Assembly: GCA_017409905.1 (NCBI GenBank)
Contig: JAFQRV010000048.1
Span: 1 to 49,127 of the forward strand
Source of the DNA: Bacilli bacterium
Lineage (GTDB): Bacteria; Bacillota_I; Bacilli_A; ML615J-28; CAG-313
Direction of reading: 5' to 3'
DNA length: 49,127 nt
Shown: in pieces, positions 33,827 through 45,400 of the stretch
Layout: every line of letters starts with the position of its first letter
Numbering within the stretch: the first letter of the stretch is position 1
Notes under the pieces: model-generated
Databases searched by the model: none
The model's input: only the letters and a program-made list of their open reading frames with translations
What the model was told of the DNA's origin: nothing
Translations under genes and position numbers: made by a program

Positions 33827-34423
33827 ATGAGAAAAAATAGATTATTTATTTTAGGTATCTTTACTGTTATGGTAGCTTTAGTTTCTTTATCATTAGTATC
33901 TGGTACTTGGGCTAAATATACTTCAACTGCTGAAGGAACTGATACTGCAAAAGTTGCTAAATGGGATGTTAAATTTGAAGGTAGTACAGCTACAAGCGCT
34001 GCTGCTATTGAAGTAGATTTATTCGATACAATTACAAATGTAGATGGTTCTGCAGAAGTAAATGTTAAAGCTGAGGGTAATTTAATTGCCCCTGGTACTG
34101 CTGGTAAATTTGAATTTAATATGAAAAATGAATCAGAAGTTACTGCTGCTTACTATGTTGATTATACATACACTGGTAATTTACCATTAGAATTCTCTTT
34201 AACTGGTGCGGATGATAGTTGGACAAAGGATATTAACACATTAGATATTGCTGAAGGATCTAAAGTAACTATGGCAATGGAATCTGCTGAAGTTAAAATT
34301 ACAGTTTATTGGAGATGGGTATTCGAAGTAGACGCTGCCGGAAATGCAACTGATACTGGTTTAGGTCTTGCCCCTGAAACAGGTAAAGTAGACGCTAAAT
34401 TCACATTTGTACAAGTTGACTAA
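33827..34423 (+). CDS. SipW-dependent TasA/CalY-like surface protein
   Basis: A 198-residue exported protein. The N-terminus (MRKNRLFILG ... LSLVSGTWAKYTSTAEGTDTAKVAKWDV) is the typical SipW-dependent signal: a hydrophobic helix, then A-x-Y-x-S and the AKWD motif of TasA/CalY (camelysin) proteins. The remainder is a beta domain with EVTAAYYVDYTYTGNLPLEFS and a late WRWVFEV. TasA forms amyloid-like biofilm fibres in Bacillus. Here it is most likely the main fibre subunit, cut by the neighbouring SipW. It is the smallest, simplest substrate in this operon. Confidence 0.82.
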   Translation: MRKNRLFILGIFTVMVALVSLSLVSGTWAKYTSTAEGTDTAKVAKWDVKFEGSTATSAAAIEVDLFDTITNVDGSAEVNVKAEGNLIAPGTAGKFEFNMKNESEVTAAYYVDYTYTGNLPLEFSLTGADDSWTKDINTLDIAEGSKVTMAMESAEVKITVYWRWVFEVDAAGNATDTGLGLAPETGKVDAKFTFVQVD

Positions 34424-34473
34424 TTTTTAGACAACAGAATTTAAAAAACAAAAAAATAATATAGCTATATAAT

Positions 34474-34507
34474 AAACCACCAAATTGTGTGGCCAATTTG
34501 GTGGTTT
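34474..34507. other. Strong hairpin between TasA-like and membrane-anchored genes, no T-tract
   Basis: A 14-bp perfect stem (AAACCACCAAATTG 34474-34487 with 34494-34507) and 6-nt loop. Neither side has the T run of a terminator. It may stabilise the 3' end of the TasA-like message after processing, giving more of that subunit, or act as a partial terminator. Confidence 0.7.
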
Positions 34508-34593
34508 GATAGCATATATCTTATTATTTATCAAAGAATATAAGTGATTGTATTTTTTGATAAGTAATAAAATATATAGAAGGAGGGGCATAG

Positions 34594-35418
34594 ATGGCTA
34601 GAAAAAGTAAGAAAATGCTAAGTTATTATGCTTGGTATCGTAAGATTAGAACGCCTAAGTTTAAATCTGTCGCAAGATTTAAAGGTAATAAAATCTTAAC
34701 AAGTGATCCTGTATTTATCTCTAAAGTGCAAGAAGCATCTACTATGAAGCTTGAATATGCACCTATTCTTGGACATATTGGATTACAATACAATATTATT
34801 AATGAAACTAATAATGTTGTTGTGGGTAAGGTTGATAGAGCGTTAAACGTTTATACAGCTGATGAAAAATATGTTGGAACTATTTATAATCAATTAAAGA
34901 TTATTACAAGAGTTATTATTTATGCATTACTAATTGCTTTAGTATTAGCTTTAGGTTTAGGTAATTTACATAGTACAGGTTATTTAGTAAAACCAGAAAA
35001 TGTTATTATTAGTGAGCATGATGGTGGTGTAGTAGTAGATAAATGGAATATTTTATTAGATGCATATAGCAGAAAATTAATTGTTCCAGAATATGAGTCT
35101 GCATATCATTTCTATGTTACTAACGATAATTATGCAGATTGTTATATTGCATTTGATTTTGATGAAGAAAATGAATGGAATTTAAATATTGAATATCGTT
35201 TATATTATGATGGAGAGTATCTAGTTGGTGGTAATGATTCATGGGTTAACTATGATGTATTAAAAGCTAGTGAAATACTTGTTAAAGCAAAAGAAAAAGA
35301 AAAGTTTAGATTGGATTGGCGTTGGGCTGATACAGATAAAAAACAAACTGAATTAGGTATTGAAGGGGCAGCTACTTATACAGTAGTTGTTAAGATAACA
35401 ACACAGTTTGTTAAATAG
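34594..35418 (+). CDS. Membrane-anchored protein with TasA-like extracellular domain
   Basis: This 274-residue protein is not named by a known family. Residues 1-105 are a basic, probably cytoplasmic domain, a membrane helix spans about 108-126, and the outer domain (about 140-274) has a TasA-like plan: FYVTNDNYADCYIAFDF, NIEYRLYYDG, FRLDWRWADTD, LGIEGAATYTVVVKITTQF. These strands parallel those of the neighbouring SipW substrates, but the signal-peptide motif AKYxS is missing and the helix is internal. A membrane base or anchor for the fibre is inferred. GGAGGGG precedes ATG 34594. Confidence 0.6.
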   Translation: MARKSKKMLSYYAWYRKIRTPKFKSVARFKGNKILTSDPVFISKVQEASTMKLEYAPILGHIGLQYNIINETNNVVVGKVDRALNVYTADEKYVGTIYNQLKIITRVIIYALLIALVLALGLGNLHSTGYLVKPENVIISEHDGGVVVDKWNILLDAYSRKLIVPEYESAYHFYVTNDNYADCYIAFDFDEENEWNLNIEYRLYYDGEYLVGGNDSWVNYDVLKASEILVKAKEKEKFRLDWRWADTDKKQTELGIEGAATYTVVVKITTQFVK

Positions 35419-35440
35419 TTTTTAGAAAGGAGTCACTAAT

Positions 35441-36946
35441 ATGATAAAGTTCTTAAAAGATAAGTGGATATTTTTAGTATTTGTTTTAGTAGTGTTTGGT
35501 ATTTTGTCAATTAGTGGCAATTTCAAACAGTCAACATCTTCCGCAAAATATCGTTCTGAGGTATCAGGAACAGATTCGGGAAGAATTGCTAAATGGGATA
35601 TTAAAACAATATCTAAAAAAGATGGAGCTGAAATTAGTTTAGATACAGGATTTGGTACTACACTATCTACTGGTAGTACTGGCAACTGGTTTATTGAAAT
35701 TTCAAATAGTTCAGAAGTTAATGCAGCTTTAAGTAATGATACAACATTTAGATTTAGAATTGATCATACTACATTTGATGGAACTGAAGAAACAATTAAT
35801 TGGAATTTCTTAAAAGATAGCGAGTTAGAAGTAATTACTAATCCAGTTACTATAAAAATTACTATTTATAAATCTACAATTGATTCTTTAAATATTGCAT
35901 ATCAAACGACTACTATTGTTGATGATAATCCTGTAGTTACTACAATTACAAAAGCTCAATATGATGCTAAATCAGATGAAGAGAAAAAAGCTTATGCAGA
36001 AGTAGTTACTAATTCAGGGTATGAAGTATTTACAACAACTGCACAAAGTTTTAATTTAGATTCTGAAGAAGTTCATGGTAATTTGGTTTATTACTATTAT
36101 AAAGATATAAAGGTAAGTGAAATTGCTGGATTAACAGATGCTATTAAAAAACTTACTATGAATGATACAAATTCAAATATTACAATTGGTATTAATTGGG
36201 CCACTGGTCAAGATAAAGGTGGAGGAACAGGAGTTTCTGACACAAAGGTTTATAAAACTTTTGAGATATTCGATGCGAATGATCTACCTAATGATTTTAC
36301 TGCTAAGTATGAAGAAATAGGAAGAAAAACTTATGGAAAATGTCTTGGACACGAAGGGGAACATACACATATAGAATGTCCACAATGTGGATTATGTGTA
36401 GATGCAAATTGTAATGGACAAGATTCAGAAAAATGTTTAGGACATGAAGAACATGTACACACTATATGTGCTGAATGTGGATTGTGTATGGATAAAAATT
36501 GTGATGGACCTGATGAAGCAAAAACATATGTATTTGCTTATAGAGATTGCTATTTCTTTGATTATCAAATATTCACTTCAAGCTTTGGTGGAAATGGGGA
36601 ACCATACTTTAAGTTTATAGGTGACTACCAAGGTTCAGAATTAATTAAGTATTATAGTGAGATTATTGAAACTGAAGATGAAAATACAATTAAAGCTTAT
36701 TTAAGTTTTACTGATACTGATGCTAATGGAACAATATCAGAAACTGAAATCATGAATCAAATTACAGCTGCTGTTACTGATGCTCCTAATTATAAAAGAT
36801 TACAACAAATATTAGATTTTTGTAGATATAATGTTCATGGAGAATTTATTCATGATAATGATTTATATCAAGAATCATTATCATACTTACAATATGGTTT
36901 AACATGTTCAGTTCAAATGACAATAAAGGTTGAACAATTAGATTAG
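35441..36946 (+). CDS. SipW-dependent surface protein with duplicated Cys/His module
   Basis: A 501-residue exported protein with a SipW-type leader (MIKFLKDKWIFLVFVLVVFG ... SSAKYRSEVSGTDSGRIAKWDI). A TasA-like beta region follows. At about 300-360 two tandem units of the pattern C-L-G-H-E-x(3-5)-H-(T/V)-H-x(2)-C-x(2)-CGLC-x-D-x-NC-x-G form a likely metal-binding or disulphide-linked module, seen in surface proteins of anaerobic Bacillota. The C-terminal part (370-501) includes DTDANGTISETEI, an EF-hand-like loop. AAAGGAG precedes the start. It may decorate the fibre. Confidence 0.65.
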   Translation: MIKFLKDKWIFLVFVLVVFGILSISGNFKQSTSSAKYRSEVSGTDSGRIAKWDIKTISKKDGAEISLDTGFGTTLSTGSTGNWFIEISNSSEVNAALSNDTTFRFRIDHTTFDGTEETINWNFLKDSELEVITNPVTIKITIYKSTIDSLNIAYQTTTIVDDNPVVTTITKAQYDAKSDEEKKAYAEVVTNSGYEVFTTTAQSFNLDSEEVHGNLVYYYYKDIKVSEIAGLTDAIKKLTMNDTNSNITIGINWATGQDKGGGTGVSDTKVYKTFEIFDANDLPNDFTAKYEEIGRKTYGKCLGHEGEHTHIECPQCGLCVDANCNGQDSEKCLGHEEHVHTICAECGLCMDKNCDGPDEAKTYVFAYRDCYFFDYQIFTSSFGGNGEPYFKFIGDYQGSELIKYYSEIIETEDENTIKAYLSFTDTDANGTISETEIMNQITAAVTDAPNYKRLQQILDFCRYNVHGEFIHDNDLYQESLSYLQYGLTCSVQMTIKVEQLD

Positions 36947-36951
36947 TAAAT

Positions 36952-37500
36952 ATGGCTAAGAAAATATTAAAAATTAGTGAATATATCCTTTTTGGTATTA
37001 TGATTGTTTTGATTATAATATTTGGGTATTATATAGTGCAAAGATTAATACATAAAGATGAACCAGCAAAGATGTTTGGATATTATTTGTATGAAGTTTC
37101 ATCTTGGAGTATGTATGATGAAGAAAGTGAAGATTCTTTATCAAAAGGTGATTTAATTTTTGTTAAAAAAAGAGTTGAAAATGATTATGAAGTAGGTATG
37201 GTAGTAACTTATGAAACAGATACCAATAAACCTACTACTCATAAAATAATCGAAATAAATGGTGAAATGATTACTACTCAAGGTATTAATAAAGAAGGTA
37301 ATACGAGTGCTGATACACCATTTCATGTGGATAATATAATAGGAGAAGTAAAAGGGGTTTGGAGAAATTATTCTAAATTCATGGAATTTATATTATCACC
37401 ATTAGGTGTTGTTATAATACTTGGTGGAGGGTTTTTAGTAATAGAGGGTTTATCTTTATTACATAAAAAAGTATACAAAGAAGAAGAAAAAGAAAATTAA
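36952..37500 (+). CDS. Second SipW-type signal peptidase
   Basis: A 182-residue membrane protease. It has an N-terminal helix (about 8-30), catalytic Ser in VSSWSM (S53), KGDLIFVKKRV (the same box as the first SipW), catalytic His in TTHKIIEI (H97) and a C-terminal helix (150-170). It lacks the Gln-rich tail of the 33024 enzyme. No Shine-Dalgarno precedes ATG 36952, only 5 bases after the previous stop, so it is probably translated by coupling. A second dedicated peptidase suggests it serves different substrates, perhaps those encoded downstream. Confidence 0.85.
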   Translation: MAKKILKISEYILFGIMIVLIIIFGYYIVQRLIHKDEPAKMFGYYLYEVSSWSMYDEESEDSLSKGDLIFVKKRVENDYEVGMVVTYETDTNKPTTHKIIEINGEMITTQGINKEGNTSADTPFHVDNIIGEVKGVWRNYSKFMEFILSPLGVVIILGGGFLVIEGLSLLHKKVYKEEEKEN

Positions 37501-37519
37501 TTGAAAGGAGAGATGATGT

Positions 37520-38167
37520 ATGAAGAATAAGAAAAGAATTATTCTAATTGTCTTTTACATAGCTTTAGTAGGTCTTGTATATTTTACATCATCTACTCTA
37601 TCAAAATATGTTTCTACAAATAAAACTGAAGCTGACTTTACATTAGGTGAAAAGTTATACTTCGAATATATAAGAGGAGATTTATATCGTGGTGACCAAT
37701 TAATTATTGGTGTTCCTATTGATGTTCCAATTATGAAAGATGGTGTTCAGGTAGGATCTAAAAATGTAATTGAAACTATGAACGTTGCTCCTGGAGATGA
37801 ACTAAGATATACATTTACTGTAAGTAATAAAAATGAAACAGGAACTGAGTATAACAGTGTTGAAGCAGAGTATCACGTATCAGCTACAGCAATTCTACAA
37901 ATGCCTACTAAACAATCAAGTTATTCATTTAACTGTATAATAAAATATGCAGAAATTGGTACAGATGGTAAACCACTTACATATACTGATTTACCTCAAG
38001 ATAGAAATTTGGACTTACCTAAGTATTTAGGTACTCCTGCTACTGAATCTAAATATGCGTTTGAAGTACAAGTCATTTTAGATGGACAAGTTGAAGCTAC
38101 ATCTAAGGAAGATTATATTGGTGCAACATTGACAATATATCTATTCATAGATGCTGCGAATAAGTAG
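37520..38167 (+). CDS. SipW-dependent surface protein (215 aa)
   Basis: A short exported protein with leader MKNKKRIILIVFYIALVGLVYF, then SSTLSKYVSTNK, the SipW-type cleavage context. The remaining ~180 residues are a beta-sandwich-like domain containing NVAPGDELRYTFTVSN, which is typical of the TasA-like fold. There is no Cys cluster and no membrane segment at the end. GAAAGGAG precedes ATG 37520. Its function as a minor fibre component is inferred from the operon. Confidence 0.65.
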   Translation: MKNKKRIILIVFYIALVGLVYFTSSTLSKYVSTNKTEADFTLGEKLYFEYIRGDLYRGDQLIIGVPIDVPIMKDGVQVGSKNVIETMNVAPGDELRYTFTVSNKNETGTEYNSVEAEYHVSATAILQMPTKQSSYSFNCIIKYAEIGTDGKPLTYTDLPQDRNLDLPKYLGTPATESKYAFEVQVILDGQVEATSKEDYIGATLTIYLFIDAANK

Positions 38168-38175
38168 GAGGGTTT

Positions 38176-39408
38176 ATGCAAGCTAGAAAAAGATTTTTTA
38201 GATTGTTATCAGTATTAATAATATTAGTTGCTGTTTTAACAGTTATGGTTTGTTCATTATTAGTCACTGATACAAAGACAAGATATATTAAAAGAGAACA
38301 TGATGAAATAATAGCTCATTATACAGACTTATATTGTGATAATACAGGTGATGGGGCTGTAGTAGCTTTAGAAAATGGCGTTGGTTATGTTAATTTTGAA
38401 ATTATGAATTATATTGGCGAAGATGTAACTAAACGTGATATTACATACAATATTCAAACAATAGATACATTTTATAATGAGAATGGTTATGAAATTGAAA
38501 GTTCTGCTTTAGCAAGTGCTCCTGCATTATATGTTAAAGATGTTTGGGGTAAACCTCAATTAATTGAAAAAGATTCTTATAAATATGATGTTTCAATTAT
38601 AAAAAATGATGGTGAAAAAATTGAAGGTGCAAATGTAGAGTATCCTTACTTATTCTCTTATGAAGAAAGAAAGGAAAGTGCTGTAGGTAAAGTACATAAT
38701 GTTACAGTTAAACTAACTCGGACTGACTCAAGTGAAATGAAAGTTGGTTCTACGGAAAAAGTTTCATTAGTTATTCAACTAGAAAAACCATATAAAGAAG
38801 TTTATATTATTGATATAGTTGTTTCAAATAGATATATTGTATTTTCAACTAAGAATGTTGAAGAATTTGAAATAGATATGGTTGATGTTCATGTTCAAAC
38901 ATATGATATATTCAAATATGATAGTTTAGGAAATGTAAATAATGGCTTAACGACTAATACTAAATATTCATCTAGACCATTTAAAGTTGTGTTTGAATGG
39001 AAAGATATGATAGTAAATGAAAATGATTTTAATTTTATTCATAATAGTCAAAATGGTGTAATGTCTGGAGTATTCGATTCAACTACTGATGGAACAGATA
39101 TTTCAAAACCATTTGTTGAATCCATTAATCAATCAAAAAATTATGGTTCACTTACAATGTATGTACCACAATCAGCAAGTTTTAGTTTTAGTTGTTTACC
39201 AACAAGTGAAAATGCATGTATGATTGCTAAAGTGTATGTTTATAATGATGCTTTAGCAACTGGAACAACATCACCTATTGGTTATGTTGCTTATGATAAA
39301 AATAATTGGGGTGGATATTCAGAATTGGATATTACTCAAGCTACTCTTCCATCAAATGCAACTGATGGTTTAACAGTAGTTTATAAATATGAAGAAGAAC
39401 AAGAATAA
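38176..39408 (+). CDS. Exported surface protein of the SipW operon (410 aa)
   Basis: The protein has an N-terminal membrane/signal segment (MQARKRFFRLLSVLIILVAV) followed by a TDTKTRYIKREHDEI stretch resembling the post-cleavage region of SipW substrates. The mature part is beta-rich, with no recognised domain. Two Cys occur at its SFSCLPTSENACMI segment (about 335-350). GGAGGG precedes ATG 38176. Position between a small subunit and the giant adhesin suggests a linker or assembly role. Confidence 0.55.
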   Translation: MQARKRFFRLLSVLIILVAVLTVMVCSLLVTDTKTRYIKREHDEIIAHYTDLYCDNTGDGAVVALENGVGYVNFEIMNYIGEDVTKRDITYNIQTIDTFYNENGYEIESSALASAPALYVKDVWGKPQLIEKDSYKYDVSIIKNDGEKIEGANVEYPYLFSYEERKESAVGKVHNVTVKLTRTDSSEMKVGSTEKVSLVIQLEKPYKEVYIIDIVVSNRYIVFSTKNVEEFEIDMVDVHVQTYDIFKYDSLGNVNNGLTTNTKYSSRPFKVVFEWKDMIVNENDFNFIHNSQNGVMSGVFDSTTDGTDISKPFVESINQSKNYGSLTMYVPQSASFSFSCLPTSENACMIAKVYVYNDALATGTTSPIGYVAYDKNNWGGYSELDITQATLPSNATDGLTVVYKYEEEQE

Positions 39409-39428
39409 TTAGAAAGGAGATAAAGACC

Positions 39429-42400
39429 ATGAAGAATGGCTCTAAGAAATTTTATATATTAGGTTCAATAGTAACTATGATATTAATCGTCTGCGTAGCA
39501 GTTCTGATTGGTATTTTATCAATAAAACCTAATAAGACAGAAGCTGCTACTGCTACTCATTATGAAATAGTAGTTGATAAGTATTCAACTGTTAGCGTAT
39601 ATGTAACAGGTTCTGGTGTTTCACTTTATAAGCAAGATTTACCTGGAGATGAACCAGGAAGTGATAATTTCAGATCAGATGTTATTCATGATATTTATTT
39701 AGTAGAAAAAAATACTGAAGTAACAATCATTGCGGTTAATGAATTGAAGATATTTACTAAATGGATTGCAACTGATTTAGAAGGCAATGATTATACTGAC
39801 GTAAATGGAAAAACCAGTTCACATTTAACATTTACTCCTACTCAAGATATAAGAATAGATACTGAAAGAAGAGATGCTACTTCAAAAGATACTGGCAAAT
39901 ATATGGGTAATCGTTTCTTAATTGAAGGTGCTAAAGATTTATTCTTAATTCAAAAAGCATTTGAAAAAGGAAATGGTGTTACTGCCGCTGATTTTAATGC
40001 AAACATTTATACTGCAGTTGCTGCTAATGATAGTAGTGTTACTTTAAAGCAATTCTATGAAGATATGTTTGCAGGTGATACAGATTGGAAAGCTCTTGCA
40101 AATGATACAGCAAAAATTAATGCAATTAATAACACATTCTTTGCAAGATTACAAACTGGTTATTATTTGGTTTCTCAAAACTTTGCTTATTTAGATAAAG
40201 ATGGAAATATGCCGTTTATTGGTATTGGTAAGTATATAGATGCAACTCACGATTACTCATTCAAAGGTGTAATGTGTGGTTTAAATGAAAACAATATTTC
40301 TACAATTTCTCTTACTATTCAAGGCCAACAAAATGCTGGAAATTTATACTATGGATTGTTCGGCTATCTAGGAAATAATGCCGTGGTAAGAAACCTTGAA
40401 GTTGAAACATCTATAGGTATTACTAAGAATGAATCTGCAACTTCAAATGTTTATGCTGGTGGTTTAGCTGGTTATTCTACTGGTGCATTTATATATAATG
40501 TTAATGCTCTTGCTAGACAATCTATTGAAATTAAATCTACAACTGCATGCGGAATTTATGCTGGTTCATTATTTGGTTATATGGAAGGCGGAGTTGAAGA
40601 ATACGCTAATGTAGTTGCAAATGGTCAAGATGCTGCATGGATTATTAAATCTGAGAGTCAAACTAATATTCATACAGGTTTACTTGCAGGTCTTGCACGT
40701 AATACTTATGTAAATGATATGCTAGCTCAAGTTTCAGGTTATGCTGCAACTGTTAATAGTTCAGCAGATAATTCAAATATTTACATGGCAAATTTATTTG
40801 GTAAATATGAAGCAACAACAAATTCTTCAGCTAAAAAATTATATATTAAAAATATTCGTATCTCTGGTACAGGAGCAGAAAATATCGCTGCAACAATAAA
40901 TAATGGTAATGCATATGTTTCAGGTTTAATTGGACATATAAATTCTGCAACAAGTATTACACAAAAAATTCTTATTGGAAAAATCAATTTCCAAATTACA
41001 AATAAAGATGTTACTTCTAATATTACAGCAACTTCTGCAGACAGTAGTAGTTCAGCTAATTTATATACAGCTGGTTTATTCGCAAGAGTTGAAACAGCTT
41101 ACTTAGAAGGAACTAATGAATTCAAACAAAATATTACAGAACAAAAAGTAGATAATGAAAAAATCTACTATAGATATGATTTTATATTTAATGCAAATTT
41201 ATATATTGAATCTAAGAATAATGGTACTTGTACTGGTGAAAAGGGTAAAGCTATAAGTGGTGGTTTGGTAGGTTTAGGCTTATTTGAAATTAGAGGTACA
41301 TCTGGTGATTATTCAGACATTTTAATTTCTCCTGAAGACTATAAACTAACAATTAAAGCTACTCAATCTTCAACAACTAGTGGTGGTGGAGATATTTCAA
41401 ATCAATGTATAGTTGGTTTAATAGTTTCTTCTTATGAGAATACTGATGATAGCTATACTTTTAATTATATGAATGTTTATAGTAATACTACTTCAATTAT
41501 TGCAACTAGAGAACTAAGTTCTGATGCTATCGGTGATGTAACTGGTGGAGGATTTATTGGTTATTCACAAAATGTAAATTATGAATATATTAATTTATAT
41601 TTAAATGATTCAGAATTACGAGTTGAAGGTTTATCATATGATAAACAATTAAATGCGGAAGGTAATAATGTACATGCTGGTGGATTTATTGGCAGATTTG
41701 AAGGTCCTTCAACATCAACAAAATCGACTATTAATAATATTCAACTTGCGGGATTCGATTATAATAAAGAATATAAAGAAGATGGAATTACTTCCGCAAC
41801 ATTAAAAGATAAGGTTTGTGGAACAACATTAAAGATTACATCTATTCAAAATACAATTCCAGGTAGAGTGCAAAGCTGGTTTACTAGTAATGGTGACTAT
41901 AAAGGTGAAAACTATACTGGCGGATTAATAGGTTTGATAAGATATGGAAGTGTAAGTTTTTCAACTTATTATGGTTCTGAAAGTGATGAAGATTATATTC
42001 AAATGCAATGTCATCAATCCCCTGATTCAGCATTCTGCGGTGGATTGATAGGTTTTATTAAAGAACAAGATGGTAGTGTTGATATTAGTGTTGAACATTG
42101 TAAAGTTTTGAATGGAAATATATATGGCGCAGCAACTGTTATTGAAGAATATGATAATCCCGATATATATATTGGTGGTTTAATAGGGGCTATATATTGC
42201 AATGTTGCTATAACAAATAGTATTGAAAATTGTTCTGTAGAAAATAGTAGAGTGTATGGAAATGCAAATGAAAATATAGATTTATTTACCGGTGGAATAT
42301 TAGGGGTTATGACATGGAATGGTACACTAAATATTACAAATACTTATGTTTATAATTCTGATATTCAATCTATACATAAATCTAACGCATCAATAAACTG

Positions 42401-45400
42401 GGATCATCTAAGTTCATATGCTGCTGGGTTGGTGGCTAGATCGCATTATGCAAGGGGTATTTTTGGTGTAAGTTCATCTTCTACTCTTAATGTTAGCAAT
42501 TCTGGTGTTTTTGATACTAACGTTATTGCTAGAAGTGAAAATGGTTCTGCAGTTTGTGGTGGTGTTGTATCTTATACTTATGCTGGTACAATTGAAGATA
42601 ATTATTCAAATGCTAAATTGATTGCAGAAGGAAAAACTGGATCAACAAAATATGGTATAGGCGCTAAGGATGGAAACAATAATCCTACCAATTCATTCTA
42701 TGTTTTACAAAATGCAACTGGTGCCACTAAAGGTACTGCTTTAGATTTTGCTAATCAAAATTTAAATAATAGTACAGCATTTGATTTATTTAGTAATTTA
42801 GGTACAAATTATAAAACAAGTTCTAAGTATTATGTAGTTTTACAAGATGACAGTATATTTGCTGTCAATACTGGTATGACAATTAATTATGATGGAGACA
42901 CTAAAACTTCTAATAATGCAGATGTTTATGTAAATATAAGAGAGGGTGGTAATACAACTCCACCTACTTCATATACATCAATTGATGATTTACATGGAGC
43001 TGGTTGGTTTAAATTAGGTACTGTATTAGTATATAATGGTGGAGCACAAGATGCAGGAGATATTACTGCTCCTAGCATTACATATCCAAGTGGAAGTGCT
43101 GAATATAAATATCAAGATTCTATATTTAAAAACTTAAATTATCCATATGATGATGTTGAAGATATTGGTTATACAGAAAGTGATATAGATACAAATATTG
43201 GAACAATTAGTTTTAAAGATAAATATACAATTAAAGTAAGAGATAATATTCCACAAATTAAAATAGCATTTAAGATTGATTCTGGTGAATCTGCGCTAAC
43301 TCCAATCTTCTATGATGCAAGTGGTAATGTTATTGATATTACTAGTGAAGAAGGTACATATACATTCACAAATACTGCATCTGGTAGTAATACGGTTTAT
43401 GAATTTGTATTTACACCAAATACAGAAATTACAAATGATACAATTATTAATATTGGATTTAAGATTGGTAGTACTAATTATTTGTCATCTGGTTTCCAAT
43501 TAGATATTAAAGCTAATAAAAGAGTTATTGAGTATTTAACTTATGCTGATTATACTCCACCTATTAACTATAAAGAAGTTGAAAATTTAGGTTCTTCAAG
43601 CAATCCTTATCTAATTAAGCAAAGTGATTCTAATCAAGATAGTGTTACTAAATTAATACCAGTATTTACTAGAATTAATGATTTGCCAATTGGAACTGAT
43701 TCTAATGGTGATCCAATTTATCCGGAATATAATAGTGAACTTAACGTTGACTATGTAAATTATACAATATCTTCTGGTTTAGGTACTATGAAGACTAACG
43801 GTGAATTCGTTGCTGCTACCGGAACAGCATCAGGAACTATTACCGCAACTCTTAAGAATGGTACTGGAACTTCTGGTGATTCTAAACTTGTAAATGTTTC
43901 TTTAGTTTCAACTGTTGATGTTACATACTCTGCAATCGGTGCTGAAGTTTCTGGTTTAACATATGCAACATCAAACAAAAATTATATTTTAGATATAAAT
44001 TGTATGGAACACTATGGTGGTATTCCTACTAAATTTAATATTACAATAGGTAGCACTTCTATTAATTTATTAGATGCTGCTCAACTTACTAATCATTTAT
44101 GGATTACAAATGATAAAGGTGAAAAAGCATGGGATTTAGATAGTTCAAGTTATCGACTAGTAATTCCTAATACATCAATTAATGGAGATATTGATATTGA
44201 GATTGAAATGAATGTTGTTTATAGTATTACATTTGATTTACAATGTGAAGCATTTAATCCAAATTATACTGGAGAACAAACACTAACATTTAAAGTATTA
44301 GGTGGAGATACATTCTCAAATTATTTTACATCTCGCACTGAAGAAATTAATGATTTCTTACAAGAAGCAACTAGTGTTATTGATGGTTATTTATGTACTG
44401 GTTTCTTCTTAGTTAATGAAGCAAGTTCAGTTGTTTCTTATGGTGTATCATTTGATGAATTGAAAGATACTTCAATTCCAATTAATACATCTTATACATT
44501 CTATGCTAGATGGAACTTCTTAATTGAACTTGTTGAAGCTCCTGGTACAAGCATAATGTCTAGATTTAAAGATACATTTATGATCGAAATTAAAGATGAT
44601 GAATATAGTAATATGGTTAATAGAACAATTGCTGTTCCTATTAATGCTAATAAAGGCTATGTATTCTCAGTTGAAAAAGAAGATGGTTTCGTCGGGGAAG
44701 CTGATGTTAAAGCTTATGTTATATCTAACAGAGGAACTTCAACACAAACTATCAATGAAATTACAATTGAAAAATATCATGAAGATATGTATTTATACTT
44801 TATAGCTCCTGAAAAGATTACTGGTTACTTAGTAATTGTTACATCAGTTAGTAATTCAGAAGTTATAGTTGGTGAAAATACTGCTCAAGTTACTGATGAA
44901 ATATTACCTGAAGATGGTATTTATACATTTAAGTATGTAGTTAACCATAAGAATTCAGTAGATGATGAAGGTAATCCTTCTAAATCATATATTTATGATA
45001 GTGGCATTAGCGATAATCCAGAAAGAAATTTAGATTTAGACAAAGATTTATATATTCAATTCTTTGATCAAGTGTTTGATAAAGAAAGCAATAAATTAAA
45101 ATTAGTTCCTAAATTATTAGAAAAGGGAACAATAATAGAAGTTTATTATAATTTATTTATTAATGATAGTTCAACTCCTACATCTTCATCTGTTGGAACA
45201 TATGTAGTAGGTGAAGGTGGCGCAAGCAATATGTTATTAAGTGCATTCAAGAAACTTAATAATGAAGAAGACTTTATTGATACTCCAAAATTTAGAGATT
45301 TCCTTGCTGGAAAAGAAGCAGTATCTGAAGTTTATTACTTTGTTGTTACTCCACCAAATGGATATGACAAATCTAGTAATAAAGATGGATATGGTAATAT

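Noticed and set aside
34474-34507. Calling the 14-bp hairpin a Rho-independent terminator
   Set aside because: No T run follows on either strand; recorded as a hairpin of unknown role instead.
40440-42320. Tandem DNA repeat in the giant adhesin
   Set aside because: The GLUG motif repeats at protein level only, with irregular spacing and diverged DNA; it is a protein-domain repeat, not a DNA repeat.
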